Shown here in pieces: positions 61,794 to 64,000 of a stretch of DNA of 64,000 nt. Each line of letters opens with the position of its first letter. Within the stretch, counting starts at the first letter, position 1. A model generated the notes under the pieces. That model was given only the letters and a program-made list of their open reading frames with translations, did not search any database and was not told the origin of the DNA. The DNA comes from Methylomonas methanica MC09 (GTDB lineage Bacteria > Pseudomonadota > Gammaproteobacteria > Methylococcales > Methylomonadaceae). Both the position numbers and the translations under genes were made by a program. Where the stretch lies: the NCBI RefSeq assembly GCF_000214665.1, contig NC_015572.1, positions 1,798,001-1,862,000 on the forward strand, in the 5' to 3' direction.

Positions 61794-63059
61794 ATGACAG
61801 CAATTTCCGAAGTAATTACCCAAACAGCCAGCCCAGCCAGCGAATCAGAGCCTGTAATATTAGCCGGCCGTGTTGAACAAGCACGCCGGAAATTGTTGGA
61901 ATTATTGTTTGAAAACAATAGGGTAGCGGGATTCATTGTCAGACAATTATTATTGGACTTAAAAAAAGGTGTCGACAATTCCGACATAGTGCTGGTTAAA
62001 AATAATGATGCCTACAAGAATTCCCTACACCGGTTTGTAGCTGAGTTCGCCAAACAAGATGTGTTTTTCGACAGCTTGTTGAACGATGTCAGACCGGTTA
62101 ACCGATACAATGTTGTACAAGATTATAGTTTTGTACAGGTGTTAAGTGATATGCCGATTGAACGGATTGAGGTCTCAGCGGTTGCTCACGGCATTTTGCG
62201 GGAGTTGCATTTTCTGTCGATCTATCTGATTGAAGTGAGTGAAATTGTCGAAAATGAATTGGGCTTGCTCGGCGAACTGGAGCCGGGCTACAGAGCTCGC
62301 TTGCAGCGTGTCAGGTATGAGCTTAAAAGCCTGCGCCAGGAAATGATTGCGAGCAATACCGGCTTGGTCGCGTTTGTGGCGCATAAATATAAAACCGTTT
62401 CCCTCAGTTTCGATGATTTGATGCAGGAAGGCATGGTGGGTTTGATTAAAGCCGTGGACCGTTTCGATCCCGAGCGGGGCAATTGTTTTTCAACCTATGC
62501 TATTTATTGGATCCGGCAAGCCATTTCAAGATTAATCGTCAAGCAAGATAAAGTCGTACCGCTGCCCGTCGCATTGGCGGAAAAATCCTCCCCCATATTC
62601 GAAGTGATGCGGACTACTTTTTTGCAACATGAGCGCTGGCCGACACTGGCCGAATTAAAAGCCAACTGCGATTTGTCCGAGCAAGATATCAAGACCATCA
62701 GCAGCTACTATCAAGCCACTTACATGCAGGATATCCACGGCAACGAAGACGACGACGGTATGTCCACGATGGAAAAAATGCAGCAGCAGCAATTTAATTT
62801 ACCGCTGGACGATTTGATCGATACCGATCTGGTCAGTTATATGGATAGGGCCGTGGCCACCTTGCCTGAAAAACAGGCTGTCATTTTAGCGATGCGGTTC
62901 GGCTTAAAAAATCATACCGAAATGACTTTGCAAGCTGTTGCGGATCAGTTACAAGTGACTCGGGAACGCGTCAGACAAATTCAAAACGAAGCATTGCAAA
63001 AATTAAAACAACAATTTGGATTTGACCTGATGCTATTTTTGGAACCAAAAGATACTTAA
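61794..63059 (+). CDS. Sigma-70-family alternative sigma factor
   Basis: A 421-residue sigma factor. The N-terminal 170 residues are not clearly conserved. Region 2 follows (SFDDLMQEGMVGLIKAVDRFDPERGNCFSTYAIYWIRQAIS), with good core- and -10-binding motifs. Region 3 is next, then region 4 with LQAVADQLQVTRERVRQIQNEAL for -35 recognition. Region 2 is of the RpoD/RpoS group-2 style rather than ECF type. It is divergent from the CarH-type regulator, suggesting light or B12 control. A candidate operator lies inside the gene. Confidence 0.9.
   Translation: MTAISEVITQTASPASESEPVILAGRVEQARRKLLELLFENNRVAGFIVRQLLLDLKKGVDNSDIVLVKNNDAYKNSLHRFVAEFAKQDVFFDSLLNDVRPVNRYNVVQDYSFVQVLSDMPIERIEVSAVAHGILRELHFLSIYLIEVSEIVENELGLLGELEPGYRARLQRVRYELKSLRQEMIASNTGLVAFVAHKYKTVSLSFDDLMQEGMVGLIKAVDRFDPERGNCFSTYAIYWIRQAISRLIVKQDKVVPLPVALAEKSSPIFEVMRTTFLQHERWPTLAELKANCDLSEQDIKTISSYYQATYMQDIHGNEDDDGMSTMEKMQQQQFNLPLDDLIDTDLVSYMDRAVATLPEKQAVILAMRFGLKNHTEMTLQAVADQLQVTRERVRQIQNEALQKLKQQFGFDLMLFLEPKDT
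62114..62137. promoter_or_regulatory. Candidate CarH/LitR operator inside the sigma factor gene
   Basis: TGTACA (62114-62119) is repeated exactly after 12 bases (62132-62137). This fits the form T(G/A)TACA-N12-TGTA(C/T)A that I recall for class II LitR regulators of Pseudomonas putida. It lies about 320 bases into the coding sequence, an unusual place for a repressor site. Confidence 0.45.
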
Positions 63060-63072
63060 ATACTCTGTATTG

Positions 63073-63120
63073 TTGTTTCGAATCAGGAAATACCCCATTT
63101 TTGTTTCGAATTAAGAAATA
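63073..63120. repeat. Two 20-base direct repeats upstream of hflK
   Basis: Bases 63073-63092 and 63101-63120 match at 18 of 20 positions, 28 bases apart (close to 2.7 helical turns). Each copy contains the palindrome TTCGAA. They lie 14 bases after the sigma gene and about 80-130 bases before hflK, so they could be regulator sites for hflK. Confidence 0.6.
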
Positions 63121-63201
63121 AAGTATCTAAATAAGCCAGTATTTGCTAAAAATAACAACGAAAATTCAGGTCAGACTATACACGTAACAAGAGGAGTGAT
63201 T

Positions 63202-64000
63202 ATGTCTTCAGAAAACCACAACACCGATAAACAAACGCCGCCACCGGATTGGAAAATGGAGTTTGAAAAACAATGGAAAGCCATTTCCGATAAGACGGTT
63301 GATTTTTACCATGAACATGAAAATATGTTCTCCCTATCTAAAGTTGCCGGTGTACTGGGCGGTTCTTTGGTTTTAGGCTGGCTGATCAGCGGTATTTACA
63401 TTATCGATCAAGGTAATCGCGGTGTAGTCACTCGTTTTGGCGCGTATACCGAAACCACTATGCCGGGCCCTCACTGGCATATTCCGTTGCCGATCGAATC
63501 GGTCAGCGTGGTTAATGTCGAACAGCAACGATTTATCGAAGTGGGTTATAACGACGCGTCCCGAATCAGCAAATCTTCAGTGAATTCGCAAGAGTCCTTG
63601 ATGTTGACCAGAGACGAAAACATCATAGCGGTCCGTTTGGCCGTGCAATACCAAATCAACAGTGCCAGAGACTATCTGTTTAACGTCAAAAGCAACGAAC
63701 ACACGTTGAAACAACTCACCGAAAGCGTGTTGCGGGGTGTGATCGGTCGCAACAACATGGACTTCGTGTTGACTGAAGGCCGCAGCCAAATCGTGGCGGA
63801 AATCAAAAAAGATATCCAGGAAGCCATGGACGAATATAAGGCCGGTGTTGTTATCGCTAGCGTCAATTTGCAAGATGCTCAGCCGCCGGAAGAGGTGCAA
63901 GGCGCATTTGAAGACGCCATTCGCGCCAGGGAAGACAAGCAGCGTCTGATCAACGAAGCGGAAGCCTACAGCAACGAAATTATTCCAAAGGCACGTGGTG
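63202..64000 (+). CDS. hflK: FtsH protease modulator HflK, 3'-truncated by the window edge
   Basis: Forms with HflC a membrane cage around FtsH and modulates its proteolysis. GAGGAG lies just upstream of the ATG. The visible 266 residues have a polar N-terminus, one transmembrane helix (about 50-70, VAGVLGGSLVLGWLISGIY), and the SPFH/band-7 domain: QGNRGVVTRFGAYTETTMPGPHWHIPLPIE, then LTRDENIIAVRLAVQYQI and ARDYLF, and the start of the coiled-coil. The frame runs off the window. The usual hfq-hflX neighbours are not upstream. Confidence 0.95.
   Translation, partial: MSSENHNTDKQTPPPDWKMEFEKQWKAISDKTVDFYHEHENMFSLSKVAGVLGGSLVLGWLISGIYIIDQGNRGVVTRFGAYTETTMPGPHWHIPLPIESVSVVNVEQQRFIEVGYNDASRISKSSVNSQESLMLTRDENIIAVRLAVQYQINSARDYLFNVKSNEHTLKQLTESVLRGVIGRNNMDFVLTEGRSQIVAEIKKDIQEAMDEYKAGVVIASVNLQDAQPPEEVQGAFEDAIRAREDKQRLINEAEAYSNEIIPKARG

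Noticed and set aside
1..64000. CRISPR arrays, tRNA or rRNA genes, prophage
   Set aside because: No regularly spaced repeats, cloverleaf sequences, ribosomal RNA segments or phage structural genes were recognised in the window.

Overview
The window comes from the chromosome of a gammaproteobacterial (type I) methanotroph, most like Methylomonas and its relatives. The key evidence is a complete soluble methane monooxygenase (sMMO) locus, mmoXYBZDC-orf97-mmoG-mmoR (17194-26657). Its hydroxylase alpha chain keeps every di-iron ligand at the canonical residue numbers. The surrounding housekeeping genes are gammaproteobacterial in sequence and order.

Layout. (1) 1-5470: the plus-strand run pyrH-frr-uppS-cdsA-dxr-rseP, here followed by dsbC instead of bamA, then mutS on the minus strand. 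(2) 9495-15878: a secreted phosphoesterase/nuclease island. It holds a periplasmic metallo-beta-lactamase-fold hydrolase, an ExeM/NucH-like extracellular nuclease ending in a dockerin-like calcium-binding module, a small cohesin-like protein with a PEP-CTERM-like anchor, and a 5'-nucleotidase. The last three are colinear and end at a strong terminator; phoU lies convergent. I read this as a possible cell-surface nucleic-acid and phosphate scavenging complex built on a cohesin-dockerin contact. (3) 16655-26657: the sMMO locus. It has a perfect sigma-54 promoter, a long stem-loop beginning about three bases after the predicted transcription start, the chaperonin-like mmoG, and the sigma-54 activator mmoR behind a terminator hairpin. 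(4) 26718-35775: a small HMA-like membrane protein, a methyltransferase, a polyphosphate kinase 2, and an RND efflux operon preceded by a coupled 48-codon ORF. (5) 35776-38990: gene-poor ground with an alpha/beta hydrolase, a PepSY-like secreted protein and a transposase remnant. (6) 38991-43963 (minus): rpoZ-spoT-ridA-recG. Upstream lies a candidate small RNA with its own promoter and terminator (about 44110-44333). (7) 44425-49988: a BepA-like protease, tusD/tusC without tusB, a PilZ protein, birA-coaX and a SPOR protein. (8) 50015-60140: a signalling hub of five multidomain proteins, including one of 1109 residues with the order REC-PP2C-REC-PAS-GGDEF-EAL. (9) 60186-64000: a B12-binding CarH/LitR-type photoreceptor repressor divergent from a sigma-70-family factor, with interlocked promoters and a candidate operator inside the sigma gene, then the start of hflK.

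How the parts connect. mmoR and sigma-54 should drive mmoX, and mmoG should help assembly. PhoU, PPK2 and the secreted phosphoesterases suggest attention to phosphate. The PilZ, GGDEF-EAL and histidine kinase genes form a cyclic-di-GMP and phosphorelay neighbourhood. CarH plus a sigma factor suggests a light-responsive regulon. No tRNA, rRNA, CRISPR array, prophage or intact insertion sequence was seen.
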